This document shows, in pieces, positions 50,633 to 60,705 of a DNA stretch of 64,000 nucleotides (position 1 is its first letter; each line of letters starts with the position of its first letter). Location: positions 1,860,001 through 1,924,000 of the forward strand of contig CAVTON010000001.1 of NCBI GenBank assembly GCA_963736455.1, in the 5' to 3' direction. A program made the translations under genes and the position numbers. The notes under the pieces were generated by a model. It was not told where the DNA came from. It saw only the letters and a program-made list of their open reading frames with translations, and ran no database searches. This DNA comes from DAHUXD01 sp963736455. GTDB lineage: Bacteria > Acidobacteriota > Thermoanaerobaculia > UBA5066 > Gp7-AA6.

Positions 50633-51178
50633 TCAGCGCAGCCGCTTGACGTCCCGGAGCGTGCCCGGCCTGCCGTCGTACTGATCGGCGCGGACGTGCC
50701 CCTCGTCGTCCACCGACAGGGCGGCCTGCGGGTAGATGCGCCCGTCGCCCGTCCCCATGCCGGGAACGTTGACGACGAAGACCGTGAACGGATGGTTCAG
50801 CGAGTCGCGGCCCTCGGCCGTCTCCTCGTACTTGAGGGCGCGCGCGGTGACGACGTAGTAGCGCAGCCCGTCGCCCTGCGGCTCGACCACGACGAGATCG
50901 ACCGGGTATTCGAATCCGCCGAGGCGGATCTTTCCGCGACCCCCACCGCGAATGGCGTTCAGGAGAGCCTGCTGCCCGCCCTTCGCGAGGACCTCCTTGA
51001 GCGGCTGGGCCTGCTCCATCGTCATCGGGTTGGTGACGACGAGGTCGAAGCCCATGCTTCGGGTGCCGGCGTTGGTCTCCACCTTCGCCGTCGCGGAGAA
51101 CTCGGCGGGTCGCGGTCCGGCGGCGAGAGCCGCCGACGCCGCGAGGACCAGGCCGATCGTGCCGAGGTTCGTCTTCAT
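50633..51178 (-). CDS. Exported hypothetical protein, 181 residues
   Basis: Not recognised. Signal peptide MKTNLGTIGLVLAASAALAA with a cleavage site near 20, then a beta-rich domain (EFSATAKVETNAGTRSMGFDLVV; VDLVVVEPQGDGLRYYVV) resembling a lipoprotein-like or DUF4412-like sheet, but I cannot name it. It ends with TLRDVKRLR. The ATG is preceded by TATCCT at 7 nt and no ribosome site. It lies just after the convergent cysK and downstream of a beta-helix/SLH gene on the same strand. Confidence 0.72.
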   Translation of the reverse strand: MKTNLGTIGLVLAASAALAAGPRPAEFSATAKVETNAGTRSMGFDLVVTNPMTMEQAQPLKEVLAKGGQQALLNAIRGGGRGKIRLGGFEYPVDLVVVEPQGDGLRYYVVTARALKYEETAEGRDSLNHPFTVFVVNVPGMGTGDGRIYPQAALSVDDEGHVRADQYDGRPGTLRDVKRLR

Positions 51179-51185
51179 GCCGCGA

Positions 51186-51191
51186 AGGATA
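51186..51191 (-). promoter_or_regulatory. Possible -10 element of the 181-residue exported protein gene
   Basis: TATCCT on the minus strand, 7 nt before ATG 51178. Confidence 0.35.
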
Positions 51192-51194
51192 AGC

Positions 51195-53957
51195 CTACGG
51201 CAGGGAGAACGTCTTGACCAGGAACACCGCCATCTGGCCCCGATTGACCGGATTCGTGGGGCAATAGAGCGGGGGCGCGGTCTGGCAGCCGCCGGTGATG
51301 CCCTCGGCGTGGAGCTGCTCGATCCAGTCCGCAAACGGACCCGGGCAGGTCACGTCCTCGAAGACCCCCGTGCAGGTCGGCGGCGCGTACGACGAGCCGT
51401 GCTCGGTCTTCAGGAGGAACACGGCCATCTGCTGCCGCGTCACCGGATCGGCCGGACAGTAGTTCCCGCCGCCGCAGCCGGCCGTGATGCCCTCGGCCGA
51501 GAGCTGCTCGATCCAGTTCGCGAAGGTGCTCGGGCACGGCACGTCGCTGAAGACGCCCGTGCACAGCGGCGGCGCGTAGGAGGAGCCGTGCTCGGCCTTC
51601 AGCAGGAATACCGCCATCTGCTCCCGTGTGACCGCGCTCGACGGGCAGTAGTTCCCGCCCCCGCAGCCGGCCGTGATCCCGGCCCGGAAGATTTTCTCGA
51701 CGTCGTCGTGGAAGAGGCTGCCCGCGGGCACGTCGGTGAAGTCGGCGAACCACGCCGCGGGCAGCGTCGCCGAGAGCGTGCTCGGATCGGCCACGACGAC
51801 GTCGTACAGCGCTCCGGGGTCGAGCATCGGCGTCGCCGCGTCCACCTCGGAACCGCTGACGACGTCGATCATCGACGCGGACACTCCGCCGAACCGCACG
51901 GCGGCGGGGGCCTGGAAGTTCCCGCCGAGGATCACGACGGGTGTATTGCCGGCCGCCGGACCCGAGGCCGGGCTCATCCCCGTGGCCTGCGGCGGCGGCG
52001 TCGCGAAGCATGCCGCGAACTCCGACGTGTCGTTCGCGGGATCGGTCGCCGTCGCCGTGATCCACGGCCCGAGCGCCGGGCCCGAGATCATCGCGTCGAA
52101 GGTCGTGTTGCCTCCTCCGTCGGTCATCGCGGCCACGGCGCCGAGCGGCCTCTGCCCGGGCCCATACCCGGAGACGTCGCAGGAGAGCGCGGCGAAGAGC
52201 TCGATGCGGAACGACAGCGACGCGAGACTGTTGAGCGAGCCCTGGATTTCGGTGGACGTCGGCGACAGGGCGACGGACGAGAGGACCGGGAAGTTCTGCA
52301 GGAGGTTCGGGCCGACGTCGGGGTCGCCCGGATCGTTCGGCGTCACGCCGACCGGCGCCAGGTCGATCCCGAGTCCGCCGTTGTACGAGATCGTGTTGCC
52401 GAGGATCCCGTTGCCGGCGCCGGACTCGACGAACACGCCCCGCCCGCCGTTGAACGAGATCACGTTCTTCGTGCCGGGGGCCGTGCCGCCGATGGTGTTG
52501 TTGCTCGAGCCGCCCTGGACGTCCACCCCGTTGCCCGCGTTCGGGATCGGGGCGGAGGCGGTGGCATTGACCCCGATGAAGTTGCCCTGCAGGAGGTTCC
52601 CGGTCGTCGACGCGTCGAGCAGCAGGACGCCGTTGTCGCCGTTGCCGGAGACGATGTTGCGGTCGGTCCCGCCGCCGCCGACCGTATTGTCGTGGGCGCC
52701 GTCGTTGATCTGGATGCCCTCGAGCGTATTGGCGAGCGCCGCGGTGACGGCGGCGTTGACGCCGACGAGGTTGCCCTTCACGACGTTCCCCGTCGTGCCG
52801 GTTCGCAGGCGCACGCCGTTGGTCGCGTTTCCCGAGACGACGTTGCCGGGCCCGATCGTGTTGCCGTTCGAGGTTGCTCCCGACACGATGATTCCGTTGG
52901 CCAGGTTCCCGATCGCGGCCGTGCCGGCCGGATTCGTTCCGACGAAGTTCCCGGCGACCGTGTTGCCCGACGCTCCGCTGATCAGCAGGATGCCCGACAG
53001 CGCGTTGCCGGAGGCCACGTTGCCGGGGCCGATCGTGACGCCGTCGACGCCCCCGAGGTCGATTCCCTGGCCGCCGTTTCCGAGGGCGGCGGTGCCCGCG
53101 GCATTGATCCCGACCCAGCAATGCTTGACCACGGTCCCGGAAACGCCGCTGCTGAGGGAGATTCCGTCGCCGAAGTTTCCCGAGACGAGCGTGTCGCCCG
53201 GGAGGTCCGAGCCCACGACGTTGTCGGTCCCGGCCGAGATGTCGACGCCGACGGCCCCGTTCGGCAGCGCGGCGGTCCCCGCGGCATTGGTCCCGATGCG
53301 GTCGCCGGCGATCGTGTTGCCGTCCGCGCTTCCCGTCGTGATCTCCACGCCGTGCTGGCCGTTGCCGGAGATGACGTTGATGCGCTGCGAGACGTCGGTG
53401 CGCCCGATGACGTTGTCCGCCGAGTTGGAGATCAGGATGCCGTCCCCGCCGTTGCCGAGCGCCGCCGTTCCCGAAGCGTTCGTGCCCACGTAGCAGCCGC
53501 GGACGACGTTGCCTCCGCCGGTCTCGATGAAGATCCCGTTGCCTCCGAAAATCGGGAAACTCGGAACGAATCGGTTGATCACGAGGCTCGCGACGACGCT
53601 CGAGCCCGCCGTGATGTGGAGCCCGCTCACACCGGTGCCCGCGGCCGCGCCGTTGAGCTCGATGAGCGGACTGCCGGCGAAGCCGGGCTGCGTCGTGCCG
53701 TCGATCGTGACCGGGTCGGTGATCGCCGGCAGCGCCGACGCGAGCGCGATCGTCGTCGAGCCCGAGCCGATCGAAAACCGGATCGTGTCCGCCCCGGGGG
53801 AGCCATTGGCGGCATTGATCGCCTCGCGAAGCGTGCAGTTGGCGGCGTTGCAGACGCCGTCGTCCGTGTCGGCGGCGGAATTCACCGTGAAAATCGCCGC
53901 CGAGGTCCACGCGGCGGGCACCAGCAGGAGGGCAGCGAGAGCGAGGGAGCGGCCCAT
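51195..53957 (-). CDS. Secreted CSLREA-type beta-helix protein with SLH-like tail
   Basis: The largest beta-helix paralogue, 920 residues. Signal peptide to about residue 20. The CSLREA-like motif is NAANCTLREAINAAN (about 38-52). A long right-handed beta-helix (about 60-570) has many VxGNxVGTNxAGTAAxGN rungs. Then come a domain with TATDPANDTSEFA, an IPT/TIG-like domain (SPASGPAAGNTPVVILGGNF) and three SLH-like repeats (about 740-920). No catalytic residues recognised; adhesion or glycan binding at the cell surface is the likely role. TAGACT lies 9 nt before the ATG. Confidence 0.88.
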   Translation of the reverse strand: MGRSLALAALLLVPAAWTSAAIFTVNSAADTDDGVCNAANCTLREAINAANGSPGADTIRFSIGSGSTTIALASALPAITDPVTIDGTTQPGFAGSPLIELNGAAAGTGVSGLHITAGSSVVASLVINRFVPSFPIFGGNGIFIETGGGNVVRGCYVGTNASGTAALGNGGDGILISNSADNVIGRTDVSQRINVISGNGQHGVEITTGSADGNTIAGDRIGTNAAGTAALPNGAVGVDISAGTDNVVGSDLPGDTLVSGNFGDGISLSSGVSGTVVKHCWVGINAAGTAALGNGGQGIDLGGVDGVTIGPGNVASGNALSGILLISGASGNTVAGNFVGTNPAGTAAIGNLANGIIVSGATSNGNTIGPGNVVSGNATNGVRLRTGTTGNVVKGNLVGVNAAVTAALANTLEGIQINDGAHDNTVGGGGTDRNIVSGNGDNGVLLLDASTTGNLLQGNFIGVNATASAPIPNAGNGVDVQGGSSNNTIGGTAPGTKNVISFNGGRGVFVESGAGNGILGNTISYNGGLGIDLAPVGVTPNDPGDPDVGPNLLQNFPVLSSVALSPTSTEIQGSLNSLASLSFRIELFAALSCDVSGYGPGQRPLGAVAAMTDGGGNTTFDAMISGPALGPWITATATDPANDTSEFAACFATPPPQATGMSPASGPAAGNTPVVILGGNFQAPAAVRFGGVSASMIDVVSGSEVDAATPMLDPGALYDVVVADPSTLSATLPAAWFADFTDVPAGSLFHDDVEKIFRAGITAGCGGGNYCPSSAVTREQMAVFLLKAEHGSSYAPPLCTGVFSDVPCPSTFANWIEQLSAEGITAGCGGGNYCPADPVTRQQMAVFLLKTEHGSSYAPPTCTGVFEDVTCPGPFADWIEQLHAEGITGGCQTAPPLYCPTNPVNRGQMAVFLVKTFSLP

Positions 53958-53966
53958 GGGAGGGGC

Positions 53967-53972
53967 AGTCTA
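53967..53972 (-). promoter_or_regulatory. -10 element of the CSLREA-type gene
   Basis: TAGACT on the minus strand, 9 nt before ATG 53957. Confidence 0.55.
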
Positions 53973-54025
53973 AACCGGGGGTGCGGTCCGGGCACCTGTC
54001 CCGCGGACCAGTTTGCGCAGCCGAC

Positions 54026-55909
54026 TCAGCGGCGCGCGACGCGCGGCTGGCCGGCCGCCTCGGAAGCCGGAGCCGACTCGGCGGGCGTGAGGCCCTCCTC
54101 GAGCCACGCGTGCTCGCCCTCGAGCACGCGAATCGCCGAGGCGTACTTGACGACGTCGTCGTTCGAGCCGACCGCGCGGAAATGCTCCCCGATCCGCCGC
54201 CGGACGGTCCGGCAGAAGACGTCCGCGAGCTCCGAGGCCCGCGCGGCCTCCGCCGCTCCGGAGCGCCGCATTCCGTCCGCGCGCGAGAGCGTCGCGGCCA
54301 TCGCGAAGAGATCGGCGCCGACGTCCACGAGGCGGAAGAGCAGGGCCTGCCGCTTCTCGAGCTTCGGCCCATGGCGGAGCATCTGGTGAAACAGAGAGCG
54401 CGCGAGCTTGCGCGTCGTCCGCTCGACGTAGCGGACGTGGCCGGCGAGCGGGCCGAAGGACGAGAAGCGCGGCCAGCGCCCCCAGCCGAGCCAGCGCGAC
54501 GGATACCACCAGGCGTAGTGCGCGGCCATGCGCGGCAGGGCGGAGAGGCGCCGGCCGAGGGGAGCCTTCGGGTCCGCGAAGGCGCCCGCGACGGCGAGGT
54601 GGCGGTCCACGGCCTCGCGCGCGATGAAGAGGCGCATGATCTCCGAGGAGCCCTCGAAGATGAGGTTGATCCGGAAGTCGCGCATCATGCGCTCGACCGG
54701 CACGGGCGCCTCGCCGCGGGCGCGGAGCGAATCGGCGGTCTCGTAGCCCCGGCCGCCCCGGATCTGCATCGTCCGGTCGACGATCTTCCAGCCCTCCTCG
54801 GAGTTCCACATCTTCGCGACCGCCGCCTCGAGACGGATGTCGCGGTCTCCCATGTCGGCCATCGCGGAGGCGAGGTCGGTGACCGCCTCCATCGCGAAGG
54901 TCGTCGCGGCCATCTCGGCCAGGAGCTGAGCGATCGCGTCGTGGCGCCCGATCGGCTCGCCCCACTGGACGCGCTCGGCCGCCCACTCGCGCGAGATCTC
55001 GAGGCAGCGCTTGCCGAAGGCGGCGCAGGAGGCCGGCAGCGTGAGCCGTCCGGTGTTCAGCGTGATGAGGGCGAGCTTCAGCCCCTTGCCCTCGCCCCAG
55101 AGGAGGTTCTCCTTCGGCACCTTCACGTCGTGGAACCGGATGACGCCGTTCTCGATCGCCTTCAGCCCCATGAAGTGGCAGCGGATCACGACTTCGACGC
55201 CCGGCCAGCCCTTCTCGACGATGAAGGCCGAGATCCTCTTCGTCTCCGGGTGGCGCGCCATGACGACGAAGAGGCCGGCCACCGTTCCGTTGGTGCACCA
55301 GAGCTTCTCGCCGTTCAAAACGTAGTCGCCCTCGGGCGTGCGCGCGAACGTCGTCGAGAGGTTCGCCGGGTCGGACCCGACGTGGGGCTCGGTCAGCGCG
55401 AAGGCGGAGATCTCTCCCTTCGCCAGGCGCGGCAGGTACTTCTTCTTCTGCTCCGGCGTGCCGAAGAGCTTCAGGGGCTGCGGCACGCCGATCGACTGGT
55501 GCGCCGAGAGCAGCACGACGAGGTTGCCGTCGCGGCTCGTGATGAGTTTCATCGCCTCGCCGTACTCGCGCTGGCTCAGGCCGAGGCCACCGTACTCCTT
55601 CGGGATCTTCATGCCGAAGGCGCCGAGCTCCGCCAGCCGCTGCACGACCCGGTCCGGCACCTTTCCCTCCCGGTCGATCGCGTCCGGGTCCACCTCGCCG
55701 ACGAGGAACCGCTCGAGCTTGCGCATGAAATCGCGGAACTCCGGGCGCTCCGGAGGCGGCGGCGGATACGGATGGACGAGGTCGAGTCTCAGGCGGCCGA
55801 GATAGATCTGCTTCAGGAAGGACGGGGCCTTCCACTCCGTCTCGCGGGCTTCCTCGGCGACCCGGCGAGCCTCGGAGGCGCTGACGGGCTTGGCGGGTAA
55901 ATCGGCCAT
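54026..55909 (-). CDS. Acyl-CoA dehydrogenase, very-long-chain/ACAD9-like (627 residues)
   Basis: FAD-dependent acyl-CoA dehydrogenation at the start of beta-oxidation. The core (about 60-440) has AFGMKIPKEYGGLGLS, FALTEPHVGSDPANLSTTF, LWCTNGTVAGLF, and MQIRGGRGYE with NLIFEGSSEIMRLFIARE (catalytic Glu region). A C-terminal extension of about 180 residues, largely helical, is typical of VLCAD/ACAD9-type enzymes, which are membrane-associated dimers. TAAAGT lies 10 nt before the ATG; no ribosome site. It is divergent from ubiE/menG. Confidence 0.92.
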   Translation of the reverse strand: MADLPAKPVSASEARRVAEEARETEWKAPSFLKQIYLGRLRLDLVHPYPPPPPERPEFRDFMRKLERFLVGEVDPDAIDREGKVPDRVVQRLAELGAFGMKIPKEYGGLGLSQREYGEAMKLITSRDGNLVVLLSAHQSIGVPQPLKLFGTPEQKKKYLPRLAKGEISAFALTEPHVGSDPANLSTTFARTPEGDYVLNGEKLWCTNGTVAGLFVVMARHPETKRISAFIVEKGWPGVEVVIRCHFMGLKAIENGVIRFHDVKVPKENLLWGEGKGLKLALITLNTGRLTLPASCAAFGKRCLEISREWAAERVQWGEPIGRHDAIAQLLAEMAATTFAMEAVTDLASAMADMGDRDIRLEAAVAKMWNSEEGWKIVDRTMQIRGGRGYETADSLRARGEAPVPVERMMRDFRINLIFEGSSEIMRLFIAREAVDRHLAVAGAFADPKAPLGRRLSALPRMAAHYAWWYPSRWLGWGRWPRFSSFGPLAGHVRYVERTTRKLARSLFHQMLRHGPKLEKRQALLFRLVDVGADLFAMAATLSRADGMRRSGAAEAARASELADVFCRTVRRRIGEHFRAVGSNDDVVKYASAIRVLEGEHAWLEEGLTPAESAPASEAAGQPRVARR

Positions 55910-55919
55910 GAAGCCAAGG

Positions 55920-55925
55920 ACTTTA
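55920..55925 (-). promoter_or_regulatory. -10 element of the acyl-CoA dehydrogenase gene
   Basis: TAAAGT on the minus strand, 10 nt before ATG 55909. Confidence 0.5.
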
Positions 55926-55955
55926 TCGCAGGAAACGGAGCCGCGAGGCCCCGTC

Positions 55956-55961
55956 TATAGT
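55956..55961 (+). promoter_or_regulatory. -10 element of ubiE/menG
   Basis: TATAGT, 9 nt before the GTG at 55971, no Shine-Dalgarno. Same geometry as at 59256. Confidence 0.6.
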
Positions 55962-55970
55962 GGCGCGGTC

Positions 55971-56696
55971 GTGACCAACAAGTACCTGTCCTACGACGCC
56001 GAGCGCGCCCCGAAGGTGCGGCAGATGTTCTCGCGCCTGGCCTGGAGGTACGACTTCGTCAACGACGTCATGAGCTTCGGCCTGCACCGGCTGTGGAAGC
56101 GTCAGACGGTCGACCGGGCGCTCGGAGGCGGGAGGCGGCCGGCGGACGTCCGCGTGCTCGACCTCTGCTGCGGCAGCGGCGATCTGTGTTTTCTGGCGGA
56201 GGAGAAGGGCGCGCGAACCGTCGTCGGCGCGGACTTCACGCTGCCGATGCTGGCCGTCGCCCGGCGGCGGCGCGCGCGGGACGGCCGCCGCAGCCGATTC
56301 GTCCAGGCCGATGCCCTGAGCCTCCCGTTTCCCGACGCGGCTTTCGACGCGATCACCATCTCCTACGGCCTGCGCAACGTCGCCGATCTCGACGCGGCGC
56401 TGCGGGAGATGCGCCGCGTCCTCGCGCCGGGCGGCCGGGCCGTCGTTCTCGACTTCGGCAAGCCGGACGGCCGGGTCGCCGCCGCGCTCTACGGCGCCTT
56501 CCTCCACACGATGATGCCGGCCGTCGGCTGGCTCTTCCACGGCGACCCGCAGACCTATCTCTACATCCCCGAATCACTCGAGCGCTTCCCCGCCCAGCGC
56601 GGCGTCGAGCGGATGATGCAGGCGGCGGGGTTCTCGAACGTGCGCTACGAGAACCGGCTGCTCGGCACGATGGGGATCCACGTCGGGGAGGGCTGA
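55971..56696 (+). CDS. ubiE: Demethylmenaquinone (or demethoxyubiquinol) C-methyltransferase
   Basis: A 241-residue SAM-dependent methyltransferase for the last or near-last step of quinone synthesis. FSRLAWRYDFVNDVMSFGLH is the typical N-terminus, LDLCCGSGDLCF is the SAM motif I, and SYGLRNVADLDAALREM is the family signature. The quinone is probably menaquinone if the host is an acidobacterium (inference). GTG 55971 is preferred because ATG 55908 lies on the divergent start region, upstream of the -10 hexamer TATAGT. ettA follows after 59 nt. Confidence 0.92.
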   Translation: MTNKYLSYDAERAPKVRQMFSRLAWRYDFVNDVMSFGLHRLWKRQTVDRALGGGRRPADVRVLDLCCGSGDLCFLAEEKGARTVVGADFTLPMLAVARRRRARDGRRSRFVQADALSLPFPDAAFDAITISYGLRNVADLDAALREMRRVLAPGGRAVVLDFGKPDGRVAAALYGAFLHTMMPAVGWLFHGDPQTYLYIPESLERFPAQRGVERMMQAAGFSNVRYENRLLGTMGIHVGEG

Positions 56697-56737
56697 CCTC
56701 CTTCTTCGCGGCGCTCTCCCGCCAATCTGTTCCGATG

Positions 56738-56743
56738 TAGACT
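56738..56743 (+). promoter_or_regulatory. -10 element of ettA
   Basis: TAGACT, 12 nt before ATG 56756, no Shine-Dalgarno. Confidence 0.5.
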
Positions 56744-56755
56744 CCGCGGCTCTTT

Positions 56756-58438
<1,683 letters not shown>

Positions 58439-58445
58439 AGCGCTT

Positions 58446-58721
58446 GTATCCCGAGCGCAGCGAGGGATCCCTTTGACGCCGGCGCGGTGAGCTGTCATCC
58501 CGAGCGCAGCGAGGGATCCCTTTGACGCCGGCGCGGTGAGCTGTCATCCCGAGCGCAGCGAGGGATCCCTTTGACGCCGGCGCGGTGAGCTGTCATCCCG
58601 AGCGCAGCGAGGGATCCCTTTGACGCCGGCGCGGCGAGCTGTCATCCCGAGCGCAGCGAGGGATCCCTTTGACGCCGGCGCGGTGAGCTGTCATCCCGAG
58701 CGCAGCGAGGGATCCTTTGAC
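58446..58721. repeat. Tandem array of six 49-bp REP-like units
   Basis: Six copies start at 58446, 58495, 58544, 58593, 58642 and 58691, exactly 49 bp apart, the last truncated. Each begins with TCATCCCGAGCGCAGCGAGG (first copy GTATCC), continues GATCCCTTTGACGCC and ends GGCGCGGTGAGCTG; the fifth has a single change (GGCGAGC). The unit resembles the dispersed CCCGAG-CGAGGGA palindromes of many soil bacteria. It has no spacers, so it is not a CRISPR, and no convincing gene runs through it. Confidence 0.9.
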
Positions 58722-58739
58722 AAGGTGCGGGCTCTGAAA

Positions 58740-58772
58740 GGGATCCCTCGGGCCTTCGGCCCTCGGGATGAC
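58740..58772. repeat. Inverted, diverged copy of the array element
   Basis: GGGATCCCTCGGGCCTTCGG continuing to CCCTCGGGATGAC. Its reverse complement opens GTCATCCCGAGGG and ends GAGGGATCCC, like the 49-bp units but with GGGCC-GAA-GGCCC in the centre. It closes the array in opposite orientation. Confidence 0.75.
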
Positions 58773-58803
58773 GCGCGATGGCCCTAACGGGCTTCGCGCG
58801 TCA
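58769..58803 (-). terminator. Stem-loop overlapping the stop codon of the 137-residue gene
   Basis: TGACGCGCGA and TCGCGCGTCA pair perfectly (10 bp) around an inner GCCC-TAAC-GGGC hairpin, and the right arm includes the stop codon at 58801-58803. Mirror image of the arrangement at ettA. Confidence 0.6.
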
Positions 58804-59214
58804 CTTGCGCCCGACCAGGGCGACGCCGATCCCGACGACCGCGAGGATCCCCAGCGCGTGCACGAGCCGGAAACCGCGGCGGCGACGCGGGCGCGCACGC
58901 TCCATCCAGTCGTCCGCAAACGAGGATCCCTTTTCGGTCAGGCTCTCGAGCAGGTCCGCGCCGTGCTTGCGCAGATCGGCGTAAAGATCCGATCCGCGGT
59001 CGGAGAGCTCCTCCTTCAGGTCCTCGAGCTCGGGTCGGCTCTTCTTGAAGCCCTTCGCGAGGCTCTCCTTCGCCTCGGCATAGAAGCGGTCGGTGTCGAA
59101 CTTGCCGCCGCGCCGCAGGCTCTCGATGGCGATCGGAAGGGCCACCTTCGTGACCAGGGGAACCACGATGGGGCCGAGTGCGTCGGCGGTCGCGCGGGAG
59201 ATGCTCTTGGCCAT
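58801..59214 (-). CDS. Hypothetical protein with C-terminal membrane anchor, 137 residues
   Basis: Not recognised. A mainly helical, charged protein (AKESLAKGFKKSRPELEDLKEEL...) with a basic RPRRRRGFR stretch directly before one C-terminal hydrophobic segment (LVHALGILAVVGIGVALVG), so it is probably tail-anchored in the inner membrane. The N-terminal segment (LGPIVVPLVTKVALPIAI) is also hydrophobic. It has a good GAGGAGG ribosome site and a TAGACT hexamer further upstream. It is divergent from the MBL-fold gene. Confidence 0.75.
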   Translation of the reverse strand: MAKSISRATADALGPIVVPLVTKVALPIAIESLRRGGKFDTDRFYAEAKESLAKGFKKSRPELEDLKEELSDRGSDLYADLRKHGADLLESLTEKGSSFADDWMERARPRRRRGFRLVHALGILAVVGIGVALVGRK

Positions 59215-59255
59215 TCGATCCTCCTCGGATGTCGACAGTCTACCGTCCTTCCGAC

Positions 59256-59261
59256 TACAGT
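59256..59261 (+). promoter_or_regulatory. -10 element of the MBL-fold gene
   Basis: TACAGT, 9 nt before GTG 59271, no Shine-Dalgarno. Confidence 0.5.
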
Positions 59262-59270
59262 CGAAGGCGC

Positions 59271-60164
59271 GTGTGGGCTCTTCTCGCGGTTTTCCTGCGG
59301 CTCACGGCGTCCGCTCCGCAGGCGATCGTCCTCGGCGTCGCCCAGGACGGCGGAGTCCCGCACGCCGGCTGCCGGCAGGAGCTCTGCGTCTCGGCGCGGC
59401 GGGACCCGAGCCTCCGCCGGCGGGTCGCCTCCCTCGGGCTCGTCGATCCGGCCGCGGGAAAGCGCTTCCTCATCGACGCGACGCCCGACTTCGCGGATCA
59501 GATGGACCAGCTCGGCGGTCTTCCCGATGCCATCCTCCTCACGCATGCGCACATCGGCCACTACCTCGGCCTCGCACAGCTCGGCCGTGAGGTTCTGAAC
59601 GCAAGAAAGGTGCCGGTGTACGCCACCCCCCGCATGGCGCGATTCCTGCGTGCGAATCGTCCCTGGAGCCGACTGGTGGAGGCGGGCAACATCGAGATTC
59701 GAGAGGTCGCACCGGGGGAGGAGTTCGCGCTGACGCCGCGTCTCTTCGCGACCGCCATCCCCGTGCCGCATCGCGACGAGGATTCCGATACCGTGGCGTA
59801 CCTCGTTCGCGGCCCCTCCCGGAAGGTGCTCTGGCTGCCGGACATCGACAAGTGGGAGAAGTGGGACCGCCGGCTCGCCGACTTCCTCGCCGACTCCTCC
59901 CTGACGGCATTCGTGGACGGGACCTTCTTTTCCGCCGACGAGATTCCCGGGCGCTCGATCTCCGACATCCCGCATCCCCTCGTTCCGGAAACGATGGCGC
60001 TGCTCGAGTCTGTTCCGTCGGCCCGAGGCCGTGTGATCTTCGTCCACCTGAATCACACCAACCGCCTGCTGTGGGATGCCGACGCGATCCGCGCCCTCGA
60101 GGCGAAAGGATTCTCGATCGCCCGCCGGGGCCAGACGATCCCGCTTTCCGGGACGCCGGAGTAA
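59271..60164 (+). CDS. PqqB-like metallo-beta-lactamase-fold hydrolase
   Basis: A 297-residue MBL-fold protein. Its N-terminus reads as a signal peptide (WALLAVFLRLTASA). GVAQDGGVPHAGC strongly resembles PqqB. The metal motif is LLTHAHIGHYLG (HxHxGH), with PVPHRDEDSDTVAYL and WLPDIDKW as later ligand regions. PqqB acts in PQQ maturation, but no other pqq gene is nearby and this copy is exported, so a different hydrolase role is possible. GTG 59271 fits the TACAGT promoter geometry; ATG 59229 would add 14 residues. Confidence 0.82.
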   Translation: MWALLAVFLRLTASAPQAIVLGVAQDGGVPHAGCRQELCVSARRDPSLRRRVASLGLVDPAAGKRFLIDATPDFADQMDQLGGLPDAILLTHAHIGHYLGLAQLGREVLNARKVPVYATPRMARFLRANRPWSRLVEAGNIEIREVAPGEEFALTPRLFATAIPVPHRDEDSDTVAYLVRGPSRKVLWLPDIDKWEKWDRRLADFLADSSLTAFVDGTFFSADEIPGRSISDIPHPLVPETMALLESVPSARGRVIFVHLNHTNRLLWDADAIRALEAKGFSIARRGQTIPLSGTPE

Positions 60165-60167
60165 GAT
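60162..60167 (+). promoter_or_regulatory. -10 element of the DUF983 gene
   Basis: TAAGAT, overlapping the preceding stop codon, 9 nt before ATG 60177. Confidence 0.45.
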
Positions 60168-60176
60168 CGTTTCGTC

Positions 60177-60596
60177 ATGGCCGCGCCGGATCCCGAGCCT
60201 CCTCCCGTTCTCCCGTGGCGCGGCGCCACGGCGCACCACAGGACCGGCTGGCCGACGGGGTACTGGCGCATCGCCATCGGCCGCGGCCTGCGCCTGCGGT
60301 GTCCGGTCTGCGGCAAGGGAAAGCTCTTCCAGACGTATTTCCGAATGTTCCCGAGCTGTGCGTGCTGCGGCGTCGGATTCGCGCGCGAGCACGGGCAGTG
60401 GGTGGGCTCGCTCGACATCCACACCTTCGTGGTGGCGTTCGGACTGATGATCGCCTCCGCGTTCTCTCCCGACTGGCCTCTCCCGGTCACGCTCGCGGTG
60501 TGGGGCGCCGCCGCCATACTCGTCCCGCTCGTGACCTTCCGGTTTGCGCGGGGCCTCTGGACGGCGATCGTTCACCTGAGCGGCGGCGTCTATTGA
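60177..60596 (+). CDS. DUF983 family membrane protein
   Basis: A 139-residue protein with a cytoplasmic zinc-ribbon-like motif, RCPVCGKGKLF followed by PSCACCGVGF (about 41-66), then two membrane helices (about 80-95 and 104-122). This is the DUF983 layout. Its function is not known; members often lie near cytochrome oxidase or other membrane genes. No such neighbours are present here. It starts 12 nt after the MBL-fold stop with its own TAAGAT hexamer. Confidence 0.85.
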   Translation: MAAPDPEPPPVLPWRGATAHHRTGWPTGYWRIAIGRGLRLRCPVCGKGKLFQTYFRMFPSCACCGVGFAREHGQWVGSLDIHTFVVAFGLMIASAFSPDWPLPVTLAVWGAAAILVPLVTFRFARGLWTAIVHLSGGVY

Positions 60597-60651
60597 GCGC
60601 GCATCCGCCCGCGATTCTGCCGCGCGGTCGCCGGGAATGCGCCGACGCGAC

Positions 60652-60671
60652 GCGGGGGTTATCCCCGCTTT
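60652..60671 (+). terminator. GC-rich hairpin followed by a short T run
   Basis: GCGGGG-GTTAT-CCCCGC followed by TTT, 56 nt after the DUF983 stop. The stem is 6 bp and the T run only three bases, so an intrinsic terminator is possible but not strong. Confidence 0.45.
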
Positions 60672-60705
60672 GGAAAATCTCATGACGAAAAGGAAGTCTC
60701 CCCGG

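Noticed and set aside
55890..55970. Earlier starts for ubiE (TTG 55890, ATG 55908).
   Set aside because: They lie within the divergent acyl-CoA dehydrogenase start and upstream of the probable -10 hexamer; the added residues are not typical of the family.
58446..58721. The repeat array considered as a CRISPR or as coding sequence.
   Set aside because: Units are contiguous 49-bp copies without variable spacers, and no cas genes are present. Frames through it only encode the repeat.
59271..60164. Evidence for a PQQ biosynthesis operon from the PqqB-like protein.
   Set aside because: No pqqA, pqqC, pqqD or pqqE is nearby, and this protein carries a likely signal peptide, unlike the usual PqqB.
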